Assembly: GCA_007182875.1 (NCBI GenBank) | Contig: AP019514.1 | Coordinates: 372,001 to 436,000 of the forward strand | DNA: 64,000 nt | From: Vreelandella sulfidaeris | GTDB taxonomy: Bacteria > Pseudomonadota > Gammaproteobacteria > Pseudomonadales > Halomonadaceae | Reading direction: 5' to 3' | Part shown: positions 61,528 to 64,000 of the stretch, piece by piece | Layout: each line of letters opens with the position of its first letter | Numbering within the stretch: the first letter of the stretch is position 1 | The notes under the pieces: generated by a model | What the model was told of the DNA's origin: nothing | The model's database searches: none | The model's input: the letters and a program-made list of their open reading frames with translations, nothing else | Program-made: the position numbers and the translations under genes

Positions 61528-62394
61528 ATGAGCACTAGTCTTCTACCGGTTGGGCAACTTTCTCCAGGCGGCGATCTGGGCGGTTATATCCGCGCGGTCA
61601 ATGGAATTTCGGTTTTAAGTGCCGATGAAGAGCGTGAACTGGCGCACCGTCTTTACGACGAGGGTGACCTGGAGGCCGCGCGGCGTTTGGTAATGTCGCA
61701 TCTGCGCTTTGTCGTTCACATCGCGCGTAGTTACTCCGGCTATGGATTACCCCAGGCAGACTTGATTCAAGAGGGTAACGTCGGTTTGATGAAAGCCGTC
61801 AAACGCTTCGACCCGAATCAAGGCGTTCGTCTGGTCTCTTTCGCCGTGCACTGGATCAAAGCTGAAATTCATGAATTTGTGTTGCGCAACTGGCGAATCG
61901 TTAAAATTGCCACGACCAAGGCGCAGCGTAAGTTGTTCTTTAATCTGCGCAGCGCGAAAAGCGTTTGGCGTGGTTGAATAACGACGAAGTCGACGCCATC
62001 GCTAAAGATCTCGATGTTAAGCCAGAGATCGTGCGCGATATGGAAGGGCGTCTCTCTTCCTACGATGCAGGCTTTGATGCCCCGGCAGGCGACGATGAAG
62101 AGAATACCTATCAATCGCCGGTGCACTTTTTGGACGACGCAGCGTCAGATCCTGCCACGCAGCTGGAAGATAGCAACTTTGAGGGAAGACTCAACGCGTC
62201 GCTTACAGCTTGCGCTTGAAGGGCTTGATGAGCGTTCGCGGGATATCTTGCAGCGCCGCTGGCTGGCCGATAGTAAAGAAACGCTGCATGACTTGGCCGA
62301 TGTCTACGGGGTCAGCGCTGAGCGTATTCGTCAGCTTGAAAAAAATGCGATGAAAAAGCTGCGTCAGAAGATGGGTGAGCCCATGGTGGCCTAA
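61528..62394 (+). CDS. rpoH: Heat-shock sigma factor RpoH (sigma32), two frameshifts
   Basis: About 288 residues. Region 1/2 [70 protein letters not shown], the RpoH-box region [13 protein letters not shown], and region 4 [20 protein letters not shown]. Breaks near 61960 (an A missing in GCGAAAAGCG) and near 62185 (an extra G). The start ATG 61528 follows GGGGAGA at a slightly long distance. Confidence 0.96.
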
Positions 62395-62422
62395 GCCATC
62401 CGCGTATTGTTTGTCGTATTAA

Positions 62423-62457
62423 AAAACCGGCCCCTGCAAAGGGGAGCCGGTTTTTTT
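62423..62457. terminator. Strong bidirectional terminator after rpoH
   Basis: AAAACCGGC..CCCT / AGGG..AGCCGGTTTT, GCAA loop, with a long T run after and an A run before, between convergent rpoH and slmA. Confidence 0.93.
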
Positions 62458-62480
62458 GCAACGTGCAACCGCAGCTTGGT

Positions 62481-63086
62481 TTAAGCGGGTTGGACCGCGG
62501 CACGCAGCAAGTGAGCCGATAACAGTGACCACTGATCTTCCCAGTGTTCGGTCGGCAAGCGCTTGAAGTCGCTACGCACATATTGTGAGATTCTCCCTCC
62601 GCCTGGGCCGCTAGTAGATTGGCAGCCGCAGAGGCAGGAATCGTGGGGCGTCGGCCTTCACGCAGCTCAGCTTCACGCAGGATCTGTTTGAGCTGCATTT
62701 CCAGACGTTCAAAAGTTGATTGACCCGCTGGCGTAGCCGCGCAGTTTCACCGGTGAGCACGTCGCCACCCATCACACGAGCCAGTCCTGGGTTTTTTCGG
62801 CAAAGCCGAGCAGCAGGGCAAGTATCGTGCCACAGCGCGTAGTCGCATCGGGTACGTCTTCTAAAATGCGCGTAACGCGGGCAAAAATAGTCTCTTCAAT
62901 ATAGTCAATTAGCCCCTCAAACATACGCGCTTTACTGGGGAAGTGACGGTAGAGTGCCGCTTCTGAAACGCCAACCTGGCGAGCGAGGGCGGCGGTGGTA
63001 ATGCGCTTCCCACTATCTTCTTCAAGCATTAATGCCAGTGCTTGGAGAATCTGCTCGCGGCGGTGAGGTTTACGATCTTCGCTCAT
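62481..63086 (-). CDS. slmA: Nucleoid occlusion factor SlmA, frame broken
   Basis: TetR-fold DNA-binding protein that blocks FtsZ over the nucleoid. [24 protein letters not shown], then the [42 protein letters not shown] matches E. coli SlmA nearly residue by residue. Breaks near 62782-62790, near 62715 and near 62590. The end reads [14 protein letters not shown] then TAA at 62481. Corrected length about 203 residues (E. coli 198). Confidence 0.94.
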
Positions 63087-63105
63087 AATGTGCCCTCCGT
63101 CGCGG

Positions 63106-64000
<895 letters not shown>

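Overview
The window reads as a chromosomal segment of a gammaproteobacterium, most likely a Halomonas-like member of the Halomonadaceae. This is inferred from gene content, gene order (ffh-rpsP-rimM-trmD-rplS, xerD-dsbC-hom-thrC-recJ, prfB-lysS, rsmD/ftsY-ftsE-ftsX-rpoH, minCDE, slmA/argB) and the look of the proteins; no database search was possible. Almost all of it is core genome. I see no prophage, insertion sequence, CRISPR array or toxin-antitoxin module.

A dominant technical feature is that about 35 genes, many of them essential (rpsP, rplS, ffh, lysS, rpoH, ftsY, minD, hom), are broken by one-base insertions or deletions, nearly always inside short homopolymers (for example one extra C in phaB, one missing T in rpsP). 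These look like consensus errors of the sequence, not gene decay. I annotate such genes at full span as CDS and state where the frame breaks. One in-frame stop is real biology: the RF2 programmed frameshift site in prfB.

Layout. 1-1650: end of an rRNA operon (23S 3' part, 5S, terminator), then a REP-like inverted repeat. 1990-9430: small genes, among them an acidic lipoprotein, an isochorismatase-like hydrolase, yaaA, a tas-type aldo/keto reductase, a Sel1 protein, a DEDD exonuclease, a LOG protein, a DUF501 protein, a thioesterase and a duplicated membrane protein. 9429-15450: MalY-type lyase, CnoX/YbbN, a PRISE reductase with a divergent LysR regulator, initiator tRNA and phaB. 15571-29418: DUF349 protein, minCDE, sbcB, a pitrilysin coupled to a degenerate SRAP protein, TetR-plsC, and corC and ypjD. 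29662-33627: ffh and the rpsP-rimM-trmD-rplS operon. 33771-40040: xerD-dsbC-hom-thrC-recJ. 40087-50635: an accessory block with a YitT protein, a copper-export operon (MerR regulator, CopA, 23-residue micropeptide), a FadL-like porin and a peptide ABC transporter; it separates recJ from prfB-lysS, which are adjacent in E. coli. 50863-57236: prfB, lysS, an MFS exporter, bolA, a holD-like gene and rimI. 57261-64000: zapB, rsmD, ftsYEX, rpoH, slmA and the 3' part of argB.

Points of most interest: (1) an SRAP/YedK-family protein in which all four active-site residues are replaced, overlapping a pitrilysin gene by one base; (2) a 23-residue single-helix membrane peptide whose start overlaps the copA stop (ATGA), under an autoregulatory MerR-type promoter with a 20-bp spacer; (3) a cryptic DNA polymerase III psi (HolD) candidate upstream of rimI; (4) a 37-residue hydrophobic ORF overlapping zapB; (5) a pair of 12-bp direct repeats exactly 40 bp apart upstream of a FadL-like porin.
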